DNA of 64,000 bases from Pseudomonas putida (GTDB taxonomy: Bacteria > Pseudomonadota > Gammaproteobacteria > Pseudomonadales > Pseudomonadaceae): assembly GCF_025905425.1 (NCBI RefSeq), contig NZ_CP109603.1, forward strand, positions 4,418,501-4,482,500, read 5' to 3'. The notes below the pieces were generated by a model. It searched no databases. It was not told the DNA's origin and was given only the letters and a program-made list of their open reading frames with translations. Below are positions 37,167 through 45,210 of the stretch, piece by piece (position 1 is the stretch's first letter; each line of letters begins with the position of its first letter). The translations under genes were made by a program, and so were the position numbers.

Positions 37167-38683
37167 TTTTGCTCACCGGGTTGCTGTGCGCTGGGGGCAG
37201 GTTCATCCAGCAAGTCGCCCCAATCGGTGCGTAGCTGCATCTGTCGACGCGTGGCCGGGTCGATCGGTGCACGGCTTGGGTCCCAACCGCCGCCCAGGGC
37301 CTTGTACAAGGTCACCAGGCTACTGACGGCATTACCGCGGCTGACCAAGTAGCCGTCCTGTTGTTGTAGCAGTAACTGTTGCGCGTCGAGCACCCGCTGA
37401 AAGTCGGCGAAACCTTCGCGGTATTGCGACATGGCCAGGCTCAACGAGCGCTGCGCGGCTTGCGAGGCTTGGTCGCGAATACTCGCGCTCTGCAGCGAGC
37501 GCACCAAGCCGCTGGCGGCGTCGTCGGCCTCGCGGGCGGCTTCGCGCACACTTTGCTGATACAGCTCGATCAGTTGCTGCAAACGCGCATCCTCGACGCG
37601 TACGGCGTTCTTGCGCCGGCCGTAGTCGAACGGGTTCCAGATCAGGCTGGGCCCGGCAGCCAGGTCGAACGTGTTGGGCAGGTGACTGGCCGAGACGAAC
37701 GTCCAGCCGAGGCTGCCCAACAGGCTCAGCTGTGGATAAAGATCGGCTTCGGCCACCCCGACCAGTGCCGATTGCGCCGCCACGGCCTGCTCTGCGGCGC
37801 GGATGTCTGGGCGACGTTGCAGCAGGCGGGCAGGCACGTCCTGCAACAATGCGCGGTCCGGCAGTGGCAACTGCCCGTAATGCGACTGCAGCTCCGGCAG
37901 TGGGCCGGGGGGCCGCCCGAGCAGCGAGCAGAGCACGTTGCGCAGAGCGTTGAGCTGGTTCTCGAACTCGGGGATGGTCGCCTGAGTCGCCAGGTATTGC
38001 GTACGGGCCTGCTGCCAATCGAGTTCGTCATGCTCGCCATGGCGGAACAGCCGCTCGGTGATCTCCAGGCTGCGCGCCTGGCGCTTGGCGTTTTCCTCGG
38101 CAATGGCCAGGCGCGCCTCGGCGGTACGCAATGCAAAGTAGGTGTCGGCGACCTGCGCACGCAATAGCAACAGGGCATCGGCGTAGTTGGCCTGGGAGGC
38201 GAAATAAAGCGCATCGGCAGACTCGATGGCGCGGCTGAAACGCCCCCAGAAGTCGATTTCCCAGGCGATGTCGAAGCCAGCGCTGGATTGCCAGAACACC
38301 GAGTCGCGGGCAGTGTCGGTGCCGGATTGGTCTTGCTTGAGATAGAGGCTTTGCGCCCGCACCTGCTGCAACTGCGGATAGCGCCCAGTCTGCACGATGG
38401 CCAGCTGCGCACGTGCCTCGGCGATGCGCAGGCCGGCCACGCGCAGGTTGCTGTTGTGGGCGTCGGCTTCGGCGATCAGCGCATCCAGTGTCGGGTCGGC
38501 GAACACCGCCCACCACTGGCGAAAGTCCACCGTTGCATCGCGCCGCCCGGCCTGCTCCAGCAGGGGTGTGCTCCACGGGTCCAGCCAGGCCGTTTGTTGG
38601 GGGTGAAAGTCTGGCCCGACCTGGGTGCAGCCTGACAGCAAGGCAACCAGGCCCAAGGCGCGACGCCAGGTAGGTGCAGGCAT
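37163..38683 (-). CDS. Outer-membrane efflux protein, NodT/OprM family lipoprotein
   Basis: This 506-residue TolC-type channel has a lipoprotein signal (LLSG-C19) then VGPDF, the NodT-type N-terminus. Two repeats of the helical/beta architecture follow, for example ARAQLAIVQTGRYPQL and LVGVAEADLYPQLSLLGSLGW. It completes a tripartite pump with the two genes downstream. The 14-base gap to the AI-2E-type gene suggests one operon. Confidence 0.9.
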   Translation of the reverse strand: MPAPTWRRALGLVALLSGCTQVGPDFHPQQTAWLDPWSTPLLEQAGRRDATVDFRQWWAVFADPTLDALIAEADAHNSNLRVAGLRIAEARAQLAIVQTGRYPQLQQVRAQSLYLKQDQSGTDTARDSVFWQSSAGFDIAWEIDFWGRFSRAIESADALYFASQANYADALLLLRAQVADTYFALRTAEARLAIAEENAKRQARSLEITERLFRHGEHDELDWQQARTQYLATQATIPEFENQLNALRNVLCSLLGRPPGPLPELQSHYGQLPLPDRALLQDVPARLLQRRPDIRAAEQAVAAQSALVGVAEADLYPQLSLLGSLGWTFVSASHLPNTFDLAAGPSLIWNPFDYGRRKNAVRVEDARLQQLIELYQQSVREAAREADDAASGLVRSLQSASIRDQASQAAQRSLSLAMSQYREGFADFQRVLDAQQLLLQQQDGYLVSRGNAVSSLVTLYKALGGGWDPSRAPIDPATRRQMQLRTDWGDLLDEPAPSAQQPGEQK

Positions 38684-38696
38684 GCCAGGCCCCGGC

Positions 38697-39794
38697 TCAG
38701 GCCGACGGTTCGACAGGGTTTTCGGGTACCTGCAGCGCGACCCATTGCCAGAACAGCACGTAGGTCACACCCAGAATCACCGGGCCGATAAACAGGCCGA
38801 TAATGCCTTTGACCACCATGCCGCCCAACGCACCGATCAGCACCACAGGCATCGGCACATCCACACCGCGCCCCAGCAGCAGCGGCTTGAGCACGTTGTC
38901 GGCAAGGCCGGCGACGAAGGTGTAGACGGCAAACACGATGGTCGCCACGGTGAAGCCCTCGGCATGGAACACGTAGGCGATGACCGGCAGCGTGATCAGC
39001 GTGGCTGGCGCCTGGGCGATACCCAGCATGAGGATGGCAATCGCCAGCATCCCCGCCGCCGGCACGCCCTTGATGACAAAACCTACGCCAATCAACAGCA
39101 TCTGGATGAAGGCAATGCCGATCACGCCCTGGGCGACGGCGCGAATGGTGGCGGTACATAGTTTTGCAATCGACCTGCCGCGCTGCTCGCCGGATACCCG
39201 CATGGCAATGCGCTGCGCCGCCAGCTCGCCACGCGCGCCGAAGGCCATGATTACCCCCGAGATGATGATCGCCGCGATGAACATCAGAAACGCGCCCCCG
39301 GCACTGGCCGCTGCCCCCAACAGCACACGCCCGGTGTCCTTGAGCTGCGGCATCATGCTGTTTAGCACCTCGCTGAGGCTCTCGGAAGCCGCCAGCCATA
39401 AGGCATACAGACGCGGCCCGAGCAACGGCCAGGAAGCCACCGACTCGGGGGGTGTCGGCACGCTCCAGGCGCCGCTCTTGAGCAGTGTCAGCATGCCGTC
39501 CACCGACTCGGTGATCGACACCACCACCAGGTAGATCGGCACCAGCAACACCACCAGCACCAGCAACACCACCAGTGTCGCCGCATAGCCGTCCTTGAGC
39601 CCCCAGCGCCGCGTGATACGGCAGTGCAGCGGGTACAGCGTGACCGCCAGGATCACCGCCCATAGCATCAGTTCCAGGAAGGGCTGGAACACCTGAAAGG
39701 AGAAGATTACCAGGGCAGCCACCAAGCCTGCCTTGATCAAGACATCAAGCAAGCCCTGCGACAGGGCGCTGTCCAGCTTGAAACTCGGCTGCAT
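38697..39794 (-). CDS. AI-2E family transporter (PerM/YdiK-like)
   Basis: A 365-residue membrane protein of the AI-2E/UPF0118 family: eight or so hydrophobic segments and the family C-terminal LIGALGGMVVKGIIGLFIGPVILGVTYVLF. Members include TqsA, Na+/H+ antiporter-like proteins and proteins of unknown transport. It heads the run that continues into the efflux genes. Whether it works with them is not known. Confidence 0.85.
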   Translation of the reverse strand: MQPSFKLDSALSQGLLDVLIKAGLVAALVIFSFQVFQPFLELMLWAVILAVTLYPLHCRITRRWGLKDGYAATLVVLLVLVVLLVPIYLVVVSITESVDGMLTLLKSGAWSVPTPPESVASWPLLGPRLYALWLAASESLSEVLNSMMPQLKDTGRVLLGAAASAGGAFLMFIAAIIISGVIMAFGARGELAAQRIAMRVSGEQRGRSIAKLCTATIRAVAQGVIGIAFIQMLLIGVGFVIKGVPAAGMLAIAILMLGIAQAPATLITLPVIAYVFHAEGFTVATIVFAVYTFVAGLADNVLKPLLLGRGVDVPMPVVLIGALGGMVVKGIIGLFIGPVILGVTYVLFWQWVALQVPENPVEPSA

Positions 39795-39833
39795 GCTTCA
39801 CCTCCGAACAGTCGGTACGCCGTCAGGCGCGAG

Positions 39834-41030
39834 TCAGTGGTCGGTTTCAGGCGCGGGACGGGTGGCGTCGGCGTCGCGCAACTGCCGTGAGAGGCCCATC
39901 ATCACCAGCGGCACCACCGCCATCGACAGGGTGATGGCCAGCACCAGCAAGTCGTGAACCTGCTGCTCAAGCACCTGGTGCTCAAGCGCCAGTTTGAACA
40001 CCACGAAAGCAAACTCACCGCCAGACGCCAGTACCACCCCCAGGCACAGCGCCTGGGGGCGATTCAGCCCGCCGGCCGTGCGGCCCAAGGCAACCAACAG
40101 CGGCAGCTTGACGCCCACCAGCAACAGCGTGAGCCCCAGCACCGCCAAGGGCATGCCGAACAACAAGCGCAAGTCGGCGCTCATGCCCACACCGACGAAG
40201 AACAGCCCAAGCAGCAGCCCTTTAAGCGGCTCGATCTGGGTCTCAAGCTCGTGGCGAAACGGTGACTCGGCCATCAACACACCGGCAAGGAACGCGCCGA
40301 GGGCCATCGAGACGCCGACATGCTCCATCACCCAGGCGGTACCCAGCACCACCAGCAAGGCGGTAGCGGTAGACAGCTCCGGCAACCCGGAGCCGACCGT
40401 CCATTTGAATACCGGGGTCATCAGGTAGCGGCCGCCAACAATGATCACGCCAATGCCGACCGCCACGCCCACCAGCGGCCACGTGCCCTCATCGGCGCGG
40501 CTGACATCACCGCCAAGCAAGGGCACCACGGCAATCAGGGGGATGGCGGCAATGTCCTGGAACAACAGAATCGCCACGGCCAGGCGCCCGTGCGGCTTGC
40601 CCAGGTCCTTGCGCTCCGCCAGCACCTGCAAACCGAACGCCGTGGACGACAGGGCCAGCCCCAGCCCCAGCACGATGGCCGCCGCCTTCGACTGGCCGAA
40701 CAGCCAGTACGCGAGCAGGCCAAGCACTGTGGCGGTCAGCCCGACCTGCAACGAGCCAATGCCGAACAGCGCGCGGCGCATGGTCCACAGCCGGCGTGGC
40801 GAAAGCTCCAGGCCGATCACGAACAGCAGCATCACCACGCCCATCTCTGACAGGCGTGCGACGTTGTCCGGGTTACCCAGCAAACCGAGCACCGAGGGGC
40901 CGATCAGGATGCCGGCCAGCAGATACCCCGGCACGGCGCCCAGTTTCAAGCGTTGCGCCAGTGGCACCAGCAGTACCACGGCCAGCAGGAACACCACCGT
41001 TGCCTGAAGCAAGCTGCCGTCATGTGGCAT
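39834..41030 (-). CDS. CPA2-family cation:proton antiporter (membrane domain only)
   Basis: The 398-residue chain contains the whole CPA2 core: VPLAQRLKLGAVPGYLLAGILIGPS, MLLFVIGLELSPRRLW, ALSSTAFGLQVL (the conserved Ser-Thr site), and LLLGLFFVGVGMSADL. KefB/KefC proteins are about 600 residues with a C-terminal RCK nucleotide-binding domain; here the chain ends soon after helix 12 (MGLSRQLRDADATRPAPETDH). It lacks the usual gating domain. It is 39 bases upstream of the AI-2E gene on the same strand. Confidence 0.87.
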   Translation of the reverse strand: MPHDGSLLQATVVFLLAVVLLVPLAQRLKLGAVPGYLLAGILIGPSVLGLLGNPDNVARLSEMGVVMLLFVIGLELSPRRLWTMRRALFGIGSLQVGLTATVLGLLAYWLFGQSKAAAIVLGLGLALSSTAFGLQVLAERKDLGKPHGRLAVAILLFQDIAAIPLIAVVPLLGGDVSRADEGTWPLVGVAVGIGVIIVGGRYLMTPVFKWTVGSGLPELSTATALLVVLGTAWVMEHVGVSMALGAFLAGVLMAESPFRHELETQIEPLKGLLLGLFFVGVGMSADLRLLFGMPLAVLGLTLLLVGVKLPLLVALGRTAGGLNRPQALCLGVVLASGGEFAFVVFKLALEHQVLEQQVHDLLVLAITLSMAVVPLVMMGLSRQLRDADATRPAPETDH

Positions 41031-41066
41031 AGGTCTACACCCTGTAGGCTCCCCGCAGGGAGGGGG

Positions 41067-41885
41067 TCAGTAACGCGCTTCGACAACCTTGAACGGGTAG
41101 TTCACTGCCTTGTACTTGCCGACCTTGCCGCGCTTGGGCAACTTCACGACCTGGTCGCGGGTGATGTCCTTGTAGGGGATGCGGCCGAGCAGGTGGCTGA
41201 TGATGTTCAGCCGCGCGCGCCGCTTGTCGTTGGAGTGCGCCATGAACCACGGTGCCCAAGAGGAATCCGACGCGGCGAACATGTCATCGCGGGCTTTGGT
41301 GTAGTCGTCCCAGCGGGTGTACGACTTCAAGTCCATCGGTGACAGCTTCCACAGCTTGCGGCCGTCGTTTATGCGGTCCTGCAGGCGTCGGGTCTGCTCT
41401 TCGGCACTGACCTCCAGCCAGTACTTGATGAGGATGATCCCCGACTCGACCATCATCTTCTCGAACAGCGGCACCACGGTGAGGAACTTGTTGGCCTGTT
41501 CATCGCTGCAAAAGCCCATGACGCGCTCGACGCCGGCGCGGTTGTACCAACTGCGGTCGAAGATCACCACTTCACCCGCGGCGGGCAGATGGCCCAGGTA
41601 GCGTTGCACGTACATCTGGGTCTTTTCCCGCTCGGTCGGCGCAGGCAGCGCCACCACACGGAACACCCGAGGGCTGACCCGCTCGGTAAGGGCCTTGATG
41701 GTCCCGCCCTTGCCCGCGCCATCGCGGCCTTCAAAGACGATGCACACCTTCAGGCCTTTGGCCACGACCCATTCCTGCAGCTTTACCAACTCGACGTGAA
41801 GTTGCTTGAGCGCCTTCTCGTAGGCCTTGCCGCCCAGTTTTTCGGGCTGTGCCTGGGGGTCCTTGTTCTTGGCTGACTTCGACAT
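41067..41885 (-). CDS. ppk2: Polyphosphate kinase 2
   Basis: Uses polyphosphate to phosphorylate ADP or GDP (or the reverse). The 272-residue single-domain protein has Walker A FEGRDGAGKGGTIK (about 51-64), the Walker B-like VVIFDRSWYNRAGVERVMGF, and the lid R-rich segments. It stands alone between the antiporter and the YcaC gene. Confidence 0.93.
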   Translation of the reverse strand: MSKSAKNKDPQAQPEKLGGKAYEKALKQLHVELVKLQEWVVAKGLKVCIVFEGRDGAGKGGTIKALTERVSPRVFRVVALPAPTEREKTQMYVQRYLGHLPAAGEVVIFDRSWYNRAGVERVMGFCSDEQANKFLTVVPLFEKMMVESGIILIKYWLEVSAEEQTRRLQDRINDGRKLWKLSPMDLKSYTRWDDYTKARDDMFAASDSSWAPWFMAHSNDKRRARLNIISHLLGRIPYKDITRDQVVKLPKRGKVGKYKAVNYPFKVVEARY

Positions 41886-42004
41886 GGCGCGCTCCTGCTG
41901 GCGAATGAAGATTCAGTATGGTCGATCCATGGCGGTTTGCCGCTTCGCTTATTACGCCCGCACTGTCCCTTGCTGGTGCGTGGTTTGCTCGGTCTGTGTG
42001 AGTG

Positions 42005-42036
42005 TGTAGGAGCGCCCCGGCAAGGCCGCTCCTACA
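42005..42036. repeat. Single REP-like hairpin
   Basis: TGTAGGAGCG ... CCGCTCCTACA folds on itself around CCCCGGCAAGG. It is one diverged REP unit carrying GGAGCGCCCC, located between ppk2 and the isochorismatase-family gene. Confidence 0.7.
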
Positions 42037-42065
42037 CAGAATCGCCCGGCGTGTGGGGAAGTGCG

Positions 42066-42686
42066 CTACTTGGCCAGTTTGTCGTAGCTGGTCATCAGGT
42101 TGCGGTAGTCGGGAATGTGATTGGAGAACAGCGTCCCCAGCCCTTCGACGTCGTTACGCCAGTCCCGGTGCAGCTCGCAGGCCACGCCGAACCAGGTCAT
42201 CAGTTGCGCCCCGGCAGCCTCCATGCGCCGCCAGGCCGAATCACGGGTCAGTTCGTTGAAGGTGCCAGAAGCATCAGTGACGACGAAGACCTCGAAGCCC
42301 TCCTCCAGCGCCGAAAGTGCCGGGAACGCCACGCAGACTTCGGTCACCACGCCGGCAATCAGCAGTTGCTTCTTGCCCGTGGCTTTGACGGCTTTGACGA
42401 AATCTTCGTTGTCCCAGGCGTTGATGTTGCCGGGGCGCGCAATGTAGGGGGCATCGGGGAATTGCGCCTTGAGCTCGGGGACCAGCGGGCCATTGGGGCC
42501 GGTTTCGAAGCTGGTGGTGAGGATGGTCGGTAGCTTGAAGTACTTGGCCAGGTCTGCCAGGGCCAGGACGTTGTTCTTGAAGCGATCCGGGTCGATGTCG
42601 CGTACCAGCGAAAGCAGGCCGGCCTGGTGATCGACCAGCAGCACTGCAGCGTTGTCCTTGTCCAGACGCTTGTATTGGAAGGCCAT
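42066..42686 (-). CDS. Isochorismatase-family hydrolase (YcaC-like)
   Basis: A 206-residue cysteine hydrolase with the family triad: Asp in VLLVDHQAGLLS, Lys in AWDNEDFVKAVKATGKKQL, and Cys in LIAGVVTEVCVAFPALSALE with the preceding cis-peptide VT. It is YcaC-like by length and by the N-terminus FQYKRLDKDNAAVLLVDHQ. The substrate is unknown. It is monocistronic in appearance. Confidence 0.88.
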   Translation of the reverse strand: MAFQYKRLDKDNAAVLLVDHQAGLLSLVRDIDPDRFKNNVLALADLAKYFKLPTILTTSFETGPNGPLVPELKAQFPDAPYIARPGNINAWDNEDFVKAVKATGKKQLLIAGVVTEVCVAFPALSALEEGFEVFVVTDASGTFNELTRDSAWRRMEAAGAQLMTWFGVACELHRDWRNDVEGLGTLFSNHIPDYRNLMTSYDKLAK

Positions 42687-42776
42687 GGTGGAGCTCCTTG
42701 CATCAGCGGATTGGGAGTATCAGCGTAGGCAAGGATGAGCGATGGCGGGAACCGTCAGTCGGGGCGCATCACGCCG

Positions 42777-43796
42777 TCAGTACTCACGGCGCTTGCGAAA
42801 CGCCCAGCGCCCCACCAGCACGGTGAAGGTCGCCACCAGTGCCACCAGCACCCAGAAGCCGTGCGGGTCGTCCGACAGCGGCACGCCCCCGACGTTCATG
42901 CCGAAGAAGCCGGCGATGATGTTGATCGGCAGCGCCAGCACAGTTACTACGGTGAGGGTGAACAGGGTTCGGTTGGTTTGCTCGTTGAGCTTGGCGGCGA
43001 TCTCTTCCTGCAGCAACTTGATCCGCTCGCCCAAGGCGGTGAGGTCGCTGATCACCAGGGTGAACTCTTCGGTGGCCGCGCGCAGCTGACGCATGTCCTG
43101 CTCCTGCAGCCATTCCGGTGGGCGGTTGAGCAGTCGCAACAGGGCCCCGGGTTCGAGCGCCAGCAGGCGCTGCAGGCGCACCAATACCCGGCGCATGCTG
43201 CTGAGTTCGGCGCGGTTGTCACTCAGGCGCTGGGACAGCAACTGGTCTTCGATGCGATCAACGCTGGTGGTGGTTTCGCGCACGATCTGGGTCAACACAT
43301 CACCCTGGTCGCGCAGTAGATGCACCAGCAGTTCGATGGACGAATGAAAACGCTCGCCACGCTTGACCGACGAGCGCAGCTTGTCCACCGAATGCAACGG
43401 CTGCAAACGTGCGCTCACCAGCAGTTGGCTGCTGGCGCAGGCCCACAACGTGGAGATGTCCGAAGACACCAGGCCGAAGTTGAAGACCACGTCGTTGACC
43501 ACCGCCAGCAGTGCCGAATCGGCATGCTCGATACGGGTCGAACGAGAACCCTCGCGCAAGGTTTCGAAGAAGGCCTCGGGCAGCGTCAGGTGGGCGCGCA
43601 GCCAACGCTCACAGGCGGCATGGGCCAGGTTCAGGTGTAGCCACAGAAACTCGTCGGGCTCGGGCGGCTCGCCGAGCTTGCGCAGCAGCTGCGCCGAATC
43701 GATCTCGCGACCGGGTTGGCCTGGGCGGAAGGCGAACGCATAGAGCAGGCCGAACAGGTCGTGGTCCTGTTGCGGATGCAGCGCGGGATGACCCAT
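42777..43796 (-). CDS. zntB: CorA/ZntB-family metal transporter
   Basis: This 339-residue protein has a long cytosolic N-terminal funnel domain and two C-terminal helices. The signature GMN occurs in GFFGMNVGGVPLSDDPHGFW, after which the chain continues to the last helix and a basic tail FRKRREY. GVPLSDDPHGFW in place of the CorA MPELxWxxGY loop favours ZntB. The ATG at 43796 is preferred to a TTG four codons earlier. It exports or imports zinc; direction is debated. Confidence 0.85.
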   Translation of the reverse strand: MGHPALHPQQDHDLFGLLYAFAFRPGQPGREIDSAQLLRKLGEPPEPDEFLWLHLNLAHAACERWLRAHLTLPEAFFETLREGSRSTRIEHADSALLAVVNDVVFNFGLVSSDISTLWACASSQLLVSARLQPLHSVDKLRSSVKRGERFHSSIELLVHLLRDQGDVLTQIVRETTTSVDRIEDQLLSQRLSDNRAELSSMRRVLVRLQRLLALEPGALLRLLNRPPEWLQEQDMRQLRAATEEFTLVISDLTALGERIKLLQEEIAAKLNEQTNRTLFTLTVVTVLALPINIIAGFFGMNVGGVPLSDDPHGFWVLVALVATFTVLVGRWAFRKRREY

Positions 43797-43923
43797 TCGA
43801 ACTCGCAATGAGGCATTGGGGTTGATGGCAGAAATGTTGCGGGATGTAAGTTGCAGTTCGATGACAGCAGGATCGGCTTGTGCCGGTCACTTCGCGGATA
43901 GCCTGCCCACCTGTCGAGCAAGC

Positions 43924-43957
43924 TTGATATATGCTGAATTTGTGCAAATATTGTGCA
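43924..43957 (+). promoter_or_regulatory. Promoter with direct-repeat operator for the Xre-RES pair
   Basis: TTGATA (43924) with AATATT 17 bases on (43947) forms a plausible promoter. The seven-base repeat TTGTGCA occurs at 43940 and 43951, 11 bases apart (one helical turn), flanking and overlapping the -10. This is the layout expected for autorepression by the antitoxin. Confidence 0.6.
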
Positions 43958-43989
43958 CGTGAGAAGCAAAAATCGCCAGGAGGTCAACC

Positions 43990-44385
43990 ATGGCCAGTAA
44001 TGCAGTATTGGAACTTCACCCCACCACTTTCGAAGGGTTGATGGAAGCGCTTCGCGAAGTTAACCGGGTCATGTTTTCCCCTGAGCGGTTCTTGAAAGTG
44101 TTCTCGATGGACCAGCAGACATTCGCGGCCCGTGCCCACGTCCATCGCAATACGGTGCGTAACGCCCCCGAGTCGGAAAAGATCCAGGCATACATTCGCG
44201 ATGCTGTACGGGTCCTGCGCGCTGTGACCGACATGGGTACCGAAATGACCAAGGCCATTTTCTGGTTCAAGAACGAACCCCTTTCCACCTTCGATTACAA
44301 GACCGCAGAAGAGGTTGTCAGCGAAGGCCGGACTGAACAGTTGATCGCCTTCCTCCAGTCGTGGGAAGCCGGCGCTCAAGGATGA
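43990..44385 (+). CDS. Xre/MbcA/ParS-type antitoxin
   Basis: A 131-residue antitoxin: an N-terminal HTH (SPERFLKVFSMDQQTFAARAHVHRNTVRN, about 30-58), then a C-terminal toxin-binding region (AIFWFKNEPLSTFDYKTAEEVVSEGRTEQLIAFLQSWEAG), the family signature that includes W-F-K-N-E-P-L. AGGAGGT lies six bases before the start. It overlaps the toxin gene by four bases (ATGA), fixing the operon and the stoichiometry link. Confidence 0.9.
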   Translation: MASNAVLELHPTTFEGLMEALREVNRVMFSPERFLKVFSMDQQTFAARAHVHRNTVRNAPESEKIQAYIRDAVRVLRAVTDMGTEMTKAIFWFKNEPLSTFDYKTAEEVVSEGRTEQLIAFLQSWEAGAQG

Positions 44386-44912
44386 AGATCACCTCTTATC
44401 TAAACTTGGCCTGTTACCGCCTGCACACACCGAAGTGGGCGGTAGCGCCAATGTCCGGAGCGGGTGCAGCTACTCAGGGCGGTCGGGCCAATCGCAAGGG
44501 GCTGGAGGCTCTCTACCTGTCCCTGGAGCCAGTAACGGCGGTGGCAGAGTTCCAGCAAGGTAGCTCGTTTCTACCTCCTGGCCTTCTGGTGAGCTACTCG
44601 CTCACGCTGGACCGAGTGATCGATTTTACCGGTGGCTACCAAGAAGACTGGCCGGCAATCTGGAAAGACTTTTTCTGCGACTGGCGAAAGATTCGCTTCA
44701 ACGAAGGTGTCGAACCGCCCAGTTGGCTCATTGGTGACCTCGTTCTTGAAGTCGATTGTGCAGGGATCGTTTTTGAGTCCGTTGCGCACCCCGGTGGTAA
44801 GAATCTTGTGCTCTACACCGACCAACTTCCCGCGCACGGTTCCCTCACTGTGAACGACCCGCGTGGCGATCTACCTAAGGATCAGTCGTCCTGGCACGGC
44901 CCCAAGCGCTGA
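44382..44912 (+). CDS. RES-domain toxin
   Basis: A 176-residue RES protein. RES toxins deplete cellular NAD+. Family blocks are visible: CYRLHTPKWAVAPMSGAGAATQGGRANRKGLEALYLS with the conserved Arg, then PVTAVAEF with the Glu, and GIVFESVAHPGGKNLVLY with the Ser. One usual Trp in GGRWN is Ala here. The protein starts inside the antitoxin stop codon. No mutation of the key R-E-S residues is seen, so it is probably active. Confidence 0.88.
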   Translation: MKITSYLNLACYRLHTPKWAVAPMSGAGAATQGGRANRKGLEALYLSLEPVTAVAEFQQGSSFLPPGLLVSYSLTLDRVIDFTGGYQEDWPAIWKDFFCDWRKIRFNEGVEPPSWLIGDLVLEVDCAGIVFESVAHPGGKNLVLYTDQLPAHGSLTVNDPRGDLPKDQSSWHGPKR

Positions 44913-45210
44913 CCGGCCCAGGTGCCCTTACGCACCTGCGTGAAGCCGGCAGTTAGTCAAAAAGTTCACACTTTCCTGAACTGATTATTTGCCCCCAGCG
45001 ATTTTTCCCCCCACCAACCGCCACCAGAATCGCCCACCACAATCACAAAAACCGTGAGGCCACTCCCGTGGACCAAACACTCCAGGTGCGGCAGGCCAAG
45101 GGTTTTACCGTGCTGGCGTGTAGGGGCCCAATGGCCCGCGCTGGGTGCCCTGAAAAACATCACCCACACGCCGGTAATCACTGCCGAAAAGGCCTGACTG
45201 GAATCCGCCC
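44913..45210. other. Intergenic region after the toxin, no gene seen
   Basis: 298 bases between the toxin and the aldehyde dehydrogenase. A small hairpin GGTGCCCTTACGCACC at 44921-44936 may end the toxin transcript. No good promoter motif is seen for the dehydrogenase. A short plus-strand frame runs without stop from about 45080 to 45196 but has no start signal. Confidence 0.4.

Noticed and set aside
45080..45196. Possible remnant of a coding sequence before the aldehyde dehydrogenase (frame reading ...GAQWPALGALKNITHTPVI)
   Set aside because: No start or SD signal, only about 40 codons, and no family recognised; left as intergenic.
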